Origin: Dastarcus helophoroides
Taxonomy: Eukaryota; Arthropoda; Insecta; Coleoptera; Bothrideridae
Length of the DNA: 64,000 nucleotides
Direction: 5' to 3'
Assembly: GCA_028583605.1 (NCBI GenBank)
Contig: CM053337.1
Coordinates: 11,474,969-11,538,968, forward strand
The notes beneath the pieces were generated by a model. It was given only the letters and a program-made list of their open reading frames with translations. It did no database searches and was not told where the DNA came from. Of this stretch, positions 22,288-33,889 are shown piece by piece. Both the position numbers and the translations under genes were made by a program. The number at the start of each line of letters is the position of its first letter. Within the stretch, counting starts at the first letter, position 1.

Positions 22288-22364
22288 GTATGATACACTT
22301 GTTAAAAGTGATTTTATTTTGTACTCACAAAATAAAATGTCACTTTTAACACTTGTATCATAAA
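22288..22364. repeat. Hairpin inside the hAT element
   Basis: ATGATACACTTGTTAAAAGTG pairs with its complement CACTTTTAACACTTGTATCAT around a TTTTATTTTGTACTCACAAAATAAAA centre. It shares the TTAAAAGTG core with the hairpins at 21057-21182. Confidence 0.8.
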
Positions 22365-24967
22365 TAACTATTAATAATTTTACTGTTTTAGAAAATGTTT
22401 CAGTTAAATTATTTTCTGACATAAATGACAATAAATTAACGGCACCAATAATATCAACATAATCCGGTCTTGAATAAATAACTGTCGGATCTGTTTTCAA
22501 TCGAGGCGCAGATACGTGTGGATAAGCAGAAGTCACAGCTTCGAAAATACTAACTAGAAAAGTAGCTGCAAATCTTTTAAATAGTTGATTGTTAAATAGT
22601 TCAGCGGCTAGAATGTGTCCACGGTACGAAAATCACTCCTTCATTTGTGTTATGATTACGTCGCAGATTTCTTTGGCATACACACTTTTCTGTAAATGAT
22701 CATCACTCCTTTTCCTTCTTCTAGTTGGAAAGTTTGTATTGACGCTTTTCTCAATGTCTTCTGTTTCATTTCTAATGGTAGAAATGGTGTTTTCAAAATT
22801 AACTATGTCTTTTTGCAACTGTATACTGTCTTTATTTCTCGACTGAATTTGATTATAAAGAACGTCGACTTGTGGAAGAATTTTGTTAAACAGCGTCAAC
22901 CAAAACATAAATTCTGTGTCTTCTAAAGCTCGTCTGAAGCCGGAAGCTTCATTTAAAGTTGCACCATTTGTACATCGTTCTTCTATTTTTTCAAATACTT
23001 CATTAGCTCTTCCCGGTTTTCATACCCAGTATTTACTGTTCTAATATTATAATTCCACCGAGTTCCTGCCACATTGGACAATCTCTGTTTGACAATTTCT
23101 TCTAAGACATCACATCGATTAGACGATTTTGAAAAAAAAAGCAGAAATAGAGCCGATAGATTATTAAAAAATACACAAACTTTGGAATGTTGCGATGCAG
23201 CTTCCTGCGTTATAAGATTAAGCTGGTGAGCATAACAGTGAACATAATGGCCATAAGGATATTTTGATTTAATTTGAGTCTGCACTCCATTCATAGAGCC
23301 ACTTATAACATTTGCACCATCGTAAGTTTGTGCAATTAATTTGTGAGGTGTTTGCAAAATTAAAAGGTCCAGTTTTTCTTCGATACATTCTGTTATGCCT
23401 TTGGCGGATTTGTCTTTAAGTCTTTTAAATCCCCAAAAGTTCTCACAAATTGTACTATTACGTACATATCTAAATGTCAATACCAACTGACACCAATTAG
23501 TTACGTCTGTAGTTTCGTCACATTGAACAGACAGAAATTCTGAATCTCTAATTTGTTTACAGATTTCATTTCTGCAAACCGCCAGTATAGAATCTAATAT
23601 TTCATTTTGTATGGTTTTTGATGTTCCCTGAAAAACGGTTGCAGTTTTTAAATGTTCTTGAAGGGTTACATCTAATTCAGCGAAAGAATCGACAAGTTCC
23701 CTAAATATTTCACGATTTTTTGATTGTTCACTTGCATTATGACCTCTAAGTGCTAATTCGAATGCGCTGCAAAATTTTATGCAGGAAATAATTCGTTTCA
23801 AAATATAACGATTTTTTCTAACTTTCTCATTATGTTCCATTATAAGTTGCCTATGAGCAGAATTAAGTTCAGCTATAATATTGACTTTTCCAAGTAAAGC
23901 GACCGCTGTGCAAGCGTAAATGTGACTATGCGATCTCTCATGTTTTTTAATTCTGACTGATAGTTGAGTTAAATCTTTTATTCAGGTTCTAGCCCGACTT
24001 AAATCTGACGGTGAAGACCCCGATGGATTGTAAAATAACACACACGGAAAACAGTACAGCAAATTCGTTACCTCGCAACCACATATCCAGCTATTCTTCT
24101 TATAGGTATTTATAGAAAAGTGCCTTGTTAACGCTCTTTTTTCAGATTTTTTTTCACACTTCTGTTCTAGTTTTAACATCGGCAAAGGACTACCTAGTTC
24201 TTTTATTTTTACTTTTTCTTCCAGTGGAAATTTACTAAAATCTTTTTTTAATAAAAAGCTAATTCTGTTCATTTTAAGCACAGAATTAAATCTTAAATCT
24301 AAAGGAAAATACTGAAACTGAAAAACATGCACCTCAAATTTTTACGCGTACTGTCAATGTCATCATTAGTAGTGGATGTTTATTCAGCGACTATTTTCCC
24401 TATAATTAGAACGAAATCAACAAATTAATAATTAGACCCTAGAGTGGGTAGGTACTGCTATCTCTTTGTGAATAGCGGTACTATTAGCAGTTAGGCCTGT
24501 AAACGGCAGAATAGTAATCGCAATCAGATCAGCTGGCACCTACGAATCTAGCATCATAAACCGTAAATACACACTCCAAACACTGTCTCGTACTCACCAT
24601 TTGGCAATAGCGCATAAGCGGGGTACGGCGTTCCCCGGGCTAGCTTTAACGTGGTGTTCGGTAGTTTATTTTTCCGTGTCCCGTGGAGACCGTTAAAATG
24701 CATTACACGACAACCACGCTAGGTGCATAATTCTGCGCGCACCAATGTATTTCAATTTCCTTATAATATATAATATAATGGAATAAAACGTTTGAGTACT
24801 TTTTTTTAAGTCACTCACAAGTATTAGTTAATTAGTATATCATTACTTTGTGCTTAAAAATGAGATAAATGCAAATCTTTTACATTAATTAGAAAAGATT
24901 AGATCGCTCAGTTCACGAGGAGCGCGCGCTCTCGCGCTCTTTAAGACCAGCCGCCACTGGTGTAAAG

Positions 24968-26230
24968 TAATCCTTTTTTCATTTGAAGAAAAGTAGATAG
25001 GTAAAAATAAAGTGTTTCTTTTATAAATCAGCAATCAAATCTCTTCCCCGAATGAAGTTTCACCCCTGGTAGCTAATAAATTAAGCAAAAATGGACTACA
25101 TTACAGGCTGTTCTGCTTTGTGCATTTTTTGTTTTGCCACATTTTTTAACATTTGATACACATAGGATCACCCTTATCATAATTCAGTCTTTTTTAATTA
25201 ACTATTTTGAATATAATGTTCATGTCAGGTTTACAATAAAATAAAAACATTTTAATTGTTGAACAGAAGCAATATAATTGATAGTTAATTTTTTTTGGAA
25301 CTAACTATTAAGTAGAAGAAGCATGTATTTCATCTCCCATTAAAATATTGCAAATAGCGCAATTTGGATATCTAATTAAATTATCAATTATTGAAATGCT
25401 AATATCCTTAATTTATTTTAAATTTATTAAAATAAATATGCATTTATTTTTATAATTTGCTACATAATCCTACTTTCAATGTTTTATATAGATATGTAGA
25501 GTTTTAATTAATTTTCAGGCATTCATGCAGATATTATTTGGTCACTTTATATCCTTCTTAAGGTAATTTTAGATCTCGCCTATAAGAATAGAAAATGTTT
25601 CCACCTGCATTTCACAAAATGTGTTTAACGTCTACGTTCCACTAGCATTTAAAACGTAGAAGTTGCCTCCAAATAACATGACATGGGTTTTTGCAAGTTT
25701 TGCCAAAAGTTCTGGAAAATATTCGCCACAAGCTCTATTAAAGTGTTCCAAACTAATTTTCTGCTCTTTTCGATTTAAGGCGTCTTTGAGGGTAATATTT
25801 TGTCTTCACAATTCCTTTATCTTTTATCTCAATTTCTGTTTTCTTGGAGTACTAGTTGTTAACTGCAATGGTGTTTGGATGGCTACAGACGACTTAAATA
25901 CTTCTACAGGCGATGCAGTCAAAATGCCTGCAAATGAGATGAAAATTACAGGCAAAAATGACATCTGCCCTGCAAAAAAATAAATTTTTATGCCTTTTAT
26001 TACATTAGGTAGATTTTTGGAAATTATTTTATTTTAGAAATTCTAATTTTACAAAATTACGACATTTTAATAAGAAAAGTTGATTTATTTAAAAAATTTC
26101 AAAATCTTTTAAAATGACTTTTCGAAATTTTGATTTTTTGAAAATTCTGAATTCAAAATGTTAATAATTAAGGTAACTTCTATTTAAATCGAATTTTAAA
26201 TTCTTTTACTTACCTGCAAGAGGAGTCGAT
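24968..26230. other. AT-rich region, no secure gene
   Basis: A forward frame of 106 codons (25663-25983) has no recognisable domain. On the minus strand near 25660-25800 a stretch reads DALNRKEQKISLEHFNRACG..., which has a more protein-like composition but no start, end or known match. Confidence 0.3.
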
Positions 26231-27042
26231 GGGGATTTCCGCCTGTCGCTTGGGATAAATATGATAAAAAAATGAAATAATTTTGGCAAGTTTACCGAAA
26301 AAAAGTTAGTATTTTAAGGTTACACTGGAATTTTCAAAGCTTAGAATGTACAGTAATGAAAACTTACAAAAATGTGAATTTTAGAACAATTCCAAAGCGA
26401 ACGAATCCAAATTTTACCAAAATAATTAACCGTTCCATTTTATAATTAATGTATTTGAATTTTTAATCCTTTTACTTGATTGATGGGATGCTAAATATGA
26501 TAAAAAAAATAAGTTAACTGCAAATGTTGGTATTTTGAGAATAAAGTGGAATTTACAAAAACTCAAAGTGTCAAACTTTACTAAGTCGGAATTTCAAGAA
26601 TGTTCTATATGAAACAAATAAAAATATCACCAAAGAAGTAAAACTTAAAAGAGTTAATTTAGAATTGCCAGAAAAGTGGAAATTTATGAAAAAAAACGAG
26701 AATTTAAAAAATCTAATGTTGACTCAAATTATACCTATAAAATTGTTGCTTTTAGTCATCAGAAACAAGGTCGACATAAGTCATTAAAAATTTTTAAAAT
26801 TTATAATAAAGGTTCTTGTATTTCCGAATTTGAAATACAAATTTTTTAAAGTAGGTAAATGTTGACATTTCTTAAAAGTTTAAAGGTTATAACCCCTGAA
26901 TTTGAAGAAAAATATTCCTGACTTGTAGGATGCTAAATATCATACAAAAATGAATTAACTTTAGCAAACGTTGGTATTTAAAGATTACAGAGAAATTTAC
27001 AAAAACTTAGAGTCAAACATTAAAAAGTCGGAACTTCAAAAT

Positions 27043-29200
27043 TACACCAATACCTCACTTTGCGTCGGGGTTACGTTCTAAAAAAACACGACGCAAATTG
27101 AAACGACGCAAAGTAAATTAAGATTTTCTGTAGCCTAGGACACTTTAAAACTCCTTCCGCTGTCAGGATCGTTTTTTAAAAAAATCTCCATAGCTTCGTC
27201 AACCAAACACATCGCTTTGGATATTTGTTTGGAGGTTAAATTTTGTTCTTCGGCGATTTCTATTGAACGGTCACTGTCATCTTCTTCATTAGCAAATTGC
27301 AATTCCAGTTGCAATAGTTCTTCATTAGAGAATTCTTGGTTGTGCGAGGTTAGCAATTCATTTATGTCAGTCTCCTCCATGCCTTCAAAATTAGACTCTC
27401 TAGCTAAATTAGACATTTCATGACGAACAGCTGGTGTATCATCAACTTCTGCAGCGCATATTCGGTGAACACATTCAGGCCATATTTTGCGCCAAACACC
27501 ATTCATGTAAGATTGTTTCATCTCCTTCCACGAATCGGAAATAATTTCTATGGCTTTCATAATGTTGAACTTTTTCCAAAACTCTAGTATGGTGGGCTTA
27601 TCTTGTCCATCAGTCTCACTTAAAAGAAGTTTAAATGTTCGTAGAAGGTAATAACTTTTAAAAGTCGATATTACTCCCTGATCCATCGGATGAATAGCTG
27701 GTGTCGTATTAGGCGGCAAAAATACAAATTTCACGTTTTATGACAACTCATCAACATAAACTGGGTGGCTAGGAGCATTGTCTACTAGGACCAAAGCTTT
27801 AATATATAAGTTTTCCTTGTTGTAATAAGCTTTAATTTCTGGAATAGCACAAGTTGAAACCCAGTTTTGAAATAATGATGTTGTCATCCATTCTTTTTTG
27901 TTTGCACGCCAGTGGACAGGAAGCAGATTCTTTGAACAACCTTTCATAGCTCTTAGATTTTCTGATTGATAAATGAGAAATGGTTTAAATTTGAAATCAC
28001 CATTTGCATTACCACCAAGAAGAAGAGTCAGTCTATCCTTGGTAGCTTTAAATCCTGGCGCAGATTTTTCTGTTTTAGATATGAAAGTTCTGTTAGGGAG
28101 ACGTTTCCAAAAATAACCCAGTCTCGTCGACATTAAAGGCTTGTTTCGGATCATAGCCATCTCCATGAATTAATGCTTCTAACTCTCCCGGGTAGCGTTC
28201 TGCAGCAGTTAAATCAGCGCTAGCTGCTTCGCCTTTAAGAGCAATGCTGTGCAGATTTGCTCGAACCTTGAATCTCTTAAACCAGCCCTGACTAGCTTCA
28301 AATGTTTCATTCTTGTCTGTATTACTACCACTAGCATTATCGTTGGATACTGCTTTACTTTTTATGTCACAAAATAAGTTTTTTACTTTCGGCTGAATTA
28401 CCATTTTACTTGATGGTATTCTCTGCGCAACTTGATTTTCAATCCAAATAGAAAGCAAGGACTCCATTTTGATCATCAAAGCAGTCCTTGTACGGGTCAT
28501 CGTTTTAACATCTAATGATGTTGCAGATTTTGCAGCCTCTCTTATTTTATCCCCATCTCGATCTCTAATAATTCTGACAGTTGTTGCAGCCAGACCAGCA
28601 GCCTCTGCTATCTCCACAGCCTTCTCTCTCTTATCAAATCGTCGCAGAATATCTAATTTTGTCTTCAAGCTGATAGTTTTTTTTTTATTTTTGGTAATCC
28701 TACGAGCAACGCCATTTTCACTCATTTGGCTACCAAGTGTATGTAAAAAAATAATATAACTCTCTCAATAAATAAATTGGAAAAATATTTACCTTTTTTG
28801 TTACCAGAAACAACCCGTAAAATTTATAAAAATTTATTATTCTCTTTTAAAAAAAGCACAACACACTAATTGAAAGCTTACAAAAAGCACAACACACTAC
28901 ATAATTAAAACTGAACTCTAAAATTAGCAAAACAAAGTGAAAATAAAACTATTAAAATTTCGTTGATTTTCGGTTAGAAAGGGAATCCCCAAGTTTTGAT
29001 GGCATGGCGCAATTAGAAACAAAAGTGGTGCCATCTTTTAGAAAAAAAGGAAAATTTGAAAAGAAAAATTAAAGCCTCGAACCCAAAACAACGCAAACTC
29101 GAAAATCTAACGACGCACAGTGAAAATTAGTACTAATTAAGCAGTGACGCAACTTCGAAAAAATGCAAAACGAAACTACGCAAAGCGAGGTATTGGTGTA
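27043..29200 (-). mobile_element. pogo/Tigger-type transposon
   Basis: Element 27045-29198 (2154 bp) starts CACCAATACCTCACTTTGCG and ends CGCAAAGCGAGGTATTGGTG; TA is duplicated at 27043-27044 and 29199-29200, as expected for Tc1/mariner/pogo elements. Confidence 0.95.
27135..28725 (-). pseudogene. Tigger transposase (CENP-B-like), one frameshift and one stop
   Basis: N-terminus (28093-28725): a psq-type helix-turn-helix (KTKLDILRRFDKREKAVEIA, residues ~22-50) and a CENP-B-type DNA-binding domain ending GWFKRFKVRANL. First catalytic Asp in AFNVDETGLF near 28105. A frameshift at 28093-28166, then LLGGNANGDFKFKPFLIY and the second Asp in LVDNAPSHP; an in-frame TAA at 27738-27740; then NTTPAIHPMDQGVI with the third Asp. 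The acidic C-terminal tail ends at 27135. Gene order and all three catalytic acids are preserved, so decay is recent. Confidence 0.9.
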
Positions 29201-29917
29201 TACTAAATCAGACACATTAAAATTTCACCAAAGAAGCAAAAGTTTAAAAAAGTAAATTTGCAATTGTTAGAAAAAGTGGAAATTTGTAAAAAAATTGGGA
29301 ATTAAACTAAAATCATTGCTGATTCAAATTATATTTATAAAACATGTTGCTCGCAATCTTCAGAAAAAAAGTCGTTAAAAATGATTAAAAATCTTCAAAA
29401 TTCATAAAAAAAGCTTCTCGAATTTCCGAGTTTTAAATAAAAATTTCTCAAAATTGGTAAATATCGACAGTTCTTAAAAAATTTAAGGTTATAAACTCGG
29501 AATAGGCAGAGAAATATTTATGGTAAAATAGAAGAAATAAAAAACTATAACCGTTACTTATTTATATGTAGGGCAACTTGTAAATCCCAATTTTCAATTA
29601 TTTTACTTGCCTGAAGGAATTACCGCGTTTAGCGTCGGGAAGTTGCTCTCTCTTGACTCAAAGGATGCTAAATATAATTAAAAAAAATGAATTAACTGTT
29701 GAAGATTATTGTATTTTAATGAAATTTACAAAAACTCAGTGTCAAACTTGAAAAAGTCGGAATTTCAAAATTATTCTAAATCAAACAAATGAGTTTTTTA
29801 TTTGTAAGGAGAAATACACTCATCGCATGGTTAGCACAACGAAGTACTCCTTGACGTTATAATTTTAAGTGTACATTTCAGTTATATTTGCTAATAGGCT
29901 ATGCAATTCTTGTTTGT

Positions 29918-30184
29918 CTACATTCCTTCTATGTTCTTCTTGTCGTCTTCGTTCTTCGTCTTGTCGTCTTCATTCTTCTTCCTGTTCTTTTTCTTGTCGT
30001 CTTCGTTCTTCCTCCTGTTCTTTTTCTTGTCGTCTTCGTTCTTCCTCCTGTTCTTTTTTTGTCGTCTTCGTTCTTTCTCCTGTTCTTTTTCTTGTCGTTT
30101 TTCTTCTGCTTGGTCTTTAAACATTGCTAATAACGCTTGCATTTATTGTTCCATTTTGGCCGATTTTAATCTTCTATCCATAAA
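29918..30184 (-). pseudogene. LTR-retrotransposon gag N-terminus with Lys/Glu/Arg repeats
   Basis: Minus-strand frame starts MDRRLKSAKMEQ near 30180, has an in-frame TAA, then MQALLAMFKDQAEEKRQEK and a repetitive basic/acidic tract (KKNRRKNEDDK units) to 29918. The DNA repeat is ~33 bp (TCGTCTTCGTTCTTCCTCCTG). Position directly after a leader/primer-binding region supports gag; such Glu/Lys/Arg coiled-coil starts are common in insect gypsy-like gags. Truncated; no pol follows. Confidence 0.55.
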
Positions 30185-30318
30185 GCGTATTTGAATGTTC
30201 AAGATTTTACTTGACGCGCCTCGTATAACTATTTAACAGTTTAAAACGTCCGAGATAAATTTAACTGCGGCACCTGGCACGAATTTCTTTTGAGAAATAA
30301 GCACAATCCACGAATAAT

Positions 30319-30345
30319 CCCGCTTCTGACACCAGATGTTACGGT
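30319..30345 (-). other. Primer-binding region and LTR edge
   Basis: On the minus strand, TGGTGTCAGAAGCGGG (30319-30334) follows an LTR end CGAACCGTAACA. The LTR would extend rightwards from 30337 (TGTTACGG...), but its far edge and partner LTR were not found. Confidence 0.55.
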
Positions 30346-31213
30346 TCGTCTTATTTTAATATATATCTTATTTAATAATAAGTTATTTTTCGTTTTTCTT
30401 CTTTTTTATTATAAATATTCATTCTTGATTAAGACATAACAAATAAATTAACCAGATACAGTTTTGTCCATAATGAACATTGATGGTTTTTAAAGATTTT
30501 ATGTAAAATATAAGTCGATAATTAGAAAAGTTAAAACAAGCAATTTAACAAAGAGTTTAGCCACCCATAGTTGGTATGAAATTTGATTATAACTTACTCC
30601 GATTAATTTTGAATTAATAAAGCTATATTAGGAAAAAACAGAACTTTACATTTCGTTAAAAACCTTTTATACGCAAAAAAAGAACATCGAGGTAATAACT
30701 AAATAGCAACCAAAAGAATAAAAGATTAAATTCAATAAAAGTATTTTTACTGGCTAGTCACTATTCATAACGAATATTATCTTTCAGGTGTCCATATTCA
30801 AACTTTATTTAATATATTGTCATTTTTTTTCTAGAATCTTATGTGTTTATAATTTGTAAAGATAAAAAATTTTTCACACCATAAAAAAATACTATACAGT
30901 AACCAAAAAAAATACTTTACACTGTAGGAAAATAATGACTCCAATCATATAGAATATATATTTGTAGATTGTTGTCAAAGAAAAATTGCAAAATACAATA
31001 CAATATTATGGAAATGATCAATAAATTTATAAAACGTAGCAAACAAGCGTCGAGTGTCGAGTAATACAAAGATGAGTGGAAATGAAATGAACGATTTCTG
31101 GATCAGTTTTCTTTTTTTTGAAAATAAATATACTTTAACAGATTATGCAAAGTAATGTTAACCTCCGTACAGCTATCTGCTTAATACATATTATCCACTG
31201 AACAATTAACTAA
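30346..31213. other. AT-rich, no gene
   Basis: Probably holds the LTR begun at 30337; nothing else seen. Confidence 0.4.
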
Positions 31214-31436
31214 AAAAACCAACAAGTAGATAACTAATAGACCACTACAAATCAACTAATAGATTGCTGCAGACAACTGTAAACCAACAACAAGACAACT
31301 AATAGACAACTACAAACCAACTAATAGACAGCTGTAGACAACTGCAAACCAACAACTGGACAGCTAATAGACAACTACAAACCAACTAATAGACAACTGC
31401 AGATAACTGCAAACCAACTAATAGACAGATTAGTGC
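31214..31436. repeat. Minisatellite, locus 1 (~22-bp unit)
   Basis: Units of the type AACCAACTAATAGACAACTAC, about ten imperfect copies. The same family lies in both Polinton copies (43177-43444 and, inverted, 53225-53490). Confidence 0.9.
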
Positions 31437-31491
31437 AGTTTTCGAGTGAAAACATGCATGTTTTGGGCACAAGTGCCCCACTCGAAAACTG
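31436..31491. repeat. Compound hairpin beside the minisatellite
   Basis: CAGTTTTCGAGTG (31436-31448) pairs with CACTCGAAAACTG (31479-31491). The loop contains two further palindromes, AAAACATGCATGTTTT (31449-31464) and GGGCACAAGTGCCC (31465-31478). Confidence 0.9.
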
Positions 31492-32385
31492 ATCTTTTTT
31501 GTCAGACAAAAATTTCACAGTAATTAAATCGTACTTCATGTACGAATTGTTATACATTATTTCTTTACCTTTATCTAAATACGGAGCCGGCGACATTAGG
31601 GTTATGATAAATCAATTAATTTGTAATACTTTGTATTCAATCAATTATTTCTAGGCTTTTATCTTAATGCGGAGTCGGCAAATAGATAAACTTTAAATCA
31701 ACAGTGTCTTAATTTTTATTCAATCATTCTTGTAAAGAGTTTTGTTAGTGAGCATCTCATTAAACAAATGCATTGCTAAGAAGTGATGCTTTTATAATTT
31801 GGCTACTAGCGCTTAAGTGCCTCTATAAAACAAGAGAAAAATTTGTATTTTTATACAAAATATTAAAAAATCTCTTTGTAGAGCTGACGCAATTATTTTA
31901 ATTATTATTATTTTTTTCAAATAACTATTTTGAAGATCAGTTGTCTGTTACAAAGTACAAAATTATATATTTTTTGTATTTTTAAATTAATTTAAATTTC
32001 GAATTTTTTCTTTTTTTCTCAAAATTTGTAGCTCCACTCAAGTTTTCCCACTGTATATTTTTGCATATTTAAAACATTAGGGGTTTGATATTAATCGTTT
32101 CTAAGATATTTAGAAAAGAAAAGGTGTTAATCGTAGATCCCTATTGTTTATTAGCATTTTAATCAGCATTATGTAGAGAATTAAAATATGTTAAAATATA
32201 CAAGGCGTCTCCTCTAAAGAAATACAGCTTTAGTGCACCACCGCGTATAGAGTGTGTCCCAAAATAGAATACTGAATAGTGTATATTCTACAACAAGTTG
32301 TGGAATGGCGCATATTCCACACGAGCGAAAAGTTTGTTACCCGAGCCTCAGGCTCTATGTACCATTATTTAAGGTCCGGCCTGTA
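31492..32385. other. AT-rich, no gene
   Basis: Contains a loosely repeated TTATCT(A/T)AATRCGGAGYCGGC motif (31573 and 31662); no open frame of note. Confidence 0.4.
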
Positions 32386-33568
32386 TACAGGGTGATTCAG
32401 TCATCATAGCCTTAATTTTAACTACGTGTTCGGAAGGCTTCGTAAAGACAGATTACCGGAAAAAAAAATTATTCGACTTTTTAAAATAGACCCAAATCAA
32501 CTCATTGACCACCAAAAGCCCGGCGCTACTGACCACATTAAATGCTTTACGGCAACAGACGCTGATAACGTTATTACCCACTCACCAGCTGCAATGATAA
32601 GCCGGACTGGCGAAGGGCAAACATCGCTAACTAATGGGCAGCAAATCTCTATTAATTATTTTGACGAATAAGTAGTTGTATTTTCATCCACTTAAAACTT
32701 TTTACATTTTTTTATTTCGTTAGGCAATCGGTCTGATGAAAAGTAAAACGCAATTTTAAAAAATAAACGAACACAAGCGACTCAAACTAAAATATTAGTC
32801 CTGCAAAATAAATAACGATACGACGCACTGGTTTATTTAATTTTGAAGCATATTAACGTTGGTTAGCAATTAGGTTGTCTATAAAAAATATATCAACGAT
32901 AGCCCACAGTCAGCATAGGTGCAGTGTACTTACACTAATACTTGAGCCTCTCTTTTCAGAACTATTTTAGATCTGTCGGGCGCATGAAAAAAATGATGAT
33001 TCGTCGGTAAACTACACATGGTTTAAAAAATTTTCATCGTATCAAAGAGGACCACAAAAAATAAAACGTCGAGAAATAACTCTCGAGTATTAACCACTTT
33101 TAACACTTGCACCCACAACAGCGAATTTAATTCGTTACTTGCAACGTTTATATCCATCTTGCGATTTCACCTTTTCTATTTTTGCGTAATTTTTTCTGCA
33201 ATTTGTTGTTGCCCGATTTTCATATAAAAAAGCAAATCACCCAACTACTTTTCTGCAACCATCGGTGCCGCTAGGATCATTTAATGTTTTTCGTATTCTC
33301 ATTTAGACGTAACTTAGAAATGTTTTGTTTATTTGTTCCGCCCGAGTCCCAACTGCGCAACCGTAAATTCTTCTTCTTTCTAGTTATCTGGGCCTTGGAG
33401 CTTTAGAGTCAGTGAGAGCTCAAAAAAGGGTTTAAATTATGAGTTTAAAATATTTCTTTTAGTGTAATAATACCTGAAAAAAGATGGTTTTAATCACATA
33501 TTCGTATTATACTCATTTTTCTCCATCTTCCCTTAACATTAATGCCAATGTGACTAAATCACCCTGTA
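32386..33568. mobile_element. Mariner-type non-autonomous element
   Basis: Element 32388-33566 starts CAGGGTGATTCAGTCA and ends TGACTAAATCACCCTG, with TA on both sides. An 81-codon frame (32426-32671) has no recognised domain. CAGGGTG termini and TA target match the other mariner-type elements in this window. Confidence 0.75.
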
Positions 33569-33573
33569 TATTA

Positions 33574-33711
33574 ATACTTATCTTGAAAGTTCCGGGATTG
33601 AAACCAGTTTCCAGTAAGTACTTGCAGATGGTGGATGAAATTTCGGAGAAACGTTGTGCGCAGGGAGATGTCACTGAACGGACGGAGATCCAGAACTTTC
33701 AAGATAAGTAT
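33574..33711. repeat. 138-bp palindromic mini-element
   Basis: ATACTTATCTTGAAAGTTC (33574-33592) and its complement (33693-33711) bound a GC-moderate core. Its right end supplies the GTAT used by the adjacent LTR. Confidence 0.75.
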
Positions 33712-33889
33712 TGTAACGCAATGTAAATAGATAGAATAGAATTTAGTGCTTAAGAAAAGTTTCTGGAAAGATCTGATAAGGGGAAAGCGGCCGCGATAAC
33801 GAAACAAACGGCAGATAAGCATTCCAGAAATTTCGGCAAACGATAAGCCTTATCTGCGTGATTTTTCTAGAACCCGGGAGCCAAAACTA

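Larger units (their letters stand above)
20830..24332 (-). pseudogene. hAT transposase (ZMYM1/DUF4371-like), broken
   Basis: N-terminus 23982-24332: ISFLLKKDFSKFPLEEKVKI and a TTF-type zinc finger (WICGCEVTNLLYCFPCVLF). An in-frame TGA at 23982-23984, then the catalytic region 22983-23960: FLSVQCDETTDVTNWCQ (first acidic block), LIAQTYDGANVISGSMNG, HYVHCYAHQLNL. Later segments are in other frames (22633-22908, 22180-22536). The C-terminal dimerisation domain is at ~20838-21047 (TTAESERCFSTLKRIKSFLRN, DRLNALAMMSVNK). Cut-and-paste transposase; here disabled by a stop, frameshifts and inserts. Confidence 0.85.
20372..24967 (-). mobile_element. hAT transposon with 8-bp target duplication
   Basis: Element 20380-24959 (4580 bp) begins CAGTGGCGGCTGGTGAC and ends AGACCAGCCGCCACTG, and is bounded by a perfect GTGTAAAG at 20372-20379 and 24960-24967. 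Eight-base duplication and CA-G-starting short TIRs are hallmarks of hAT. It holds a minus-strand transposase remnant, a small nested hAT MITE and several hairpins. The same termini bound the element at 54411-56144. Confidence 0.95.
26231..29790. repeat. Diverged AT-rich repeats split by a Tigger element
   Basis: Copies starting near GGATGCTAAATATRATA at 26486, 26927 and 29664 (and a weaker one at 26252) share ATTTACAAAAACTCA, AAAAGTCGGAATTTCAAAAT and TATCACCAAAGAAG landmarks. First full spacing is ~440 bp. The Tigger at 27045-29198 sits inside the third copy. No gene outside the Tigger. Confidence 0.6.

Noticed and set aside
25663..25983. 106-codon ORF as host gene
   Set aside because: No start context, domain, splice signals or repeat evidence; kept only as an uncertain region note.
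31214..31436. CRISPR-like array (also 43177-43444 and 53225-53490)
   Set aside because: Units of ~22 bp are contiguous and imperfect, without unique spacers; it is a minisatellite in a eukaryotic genome.
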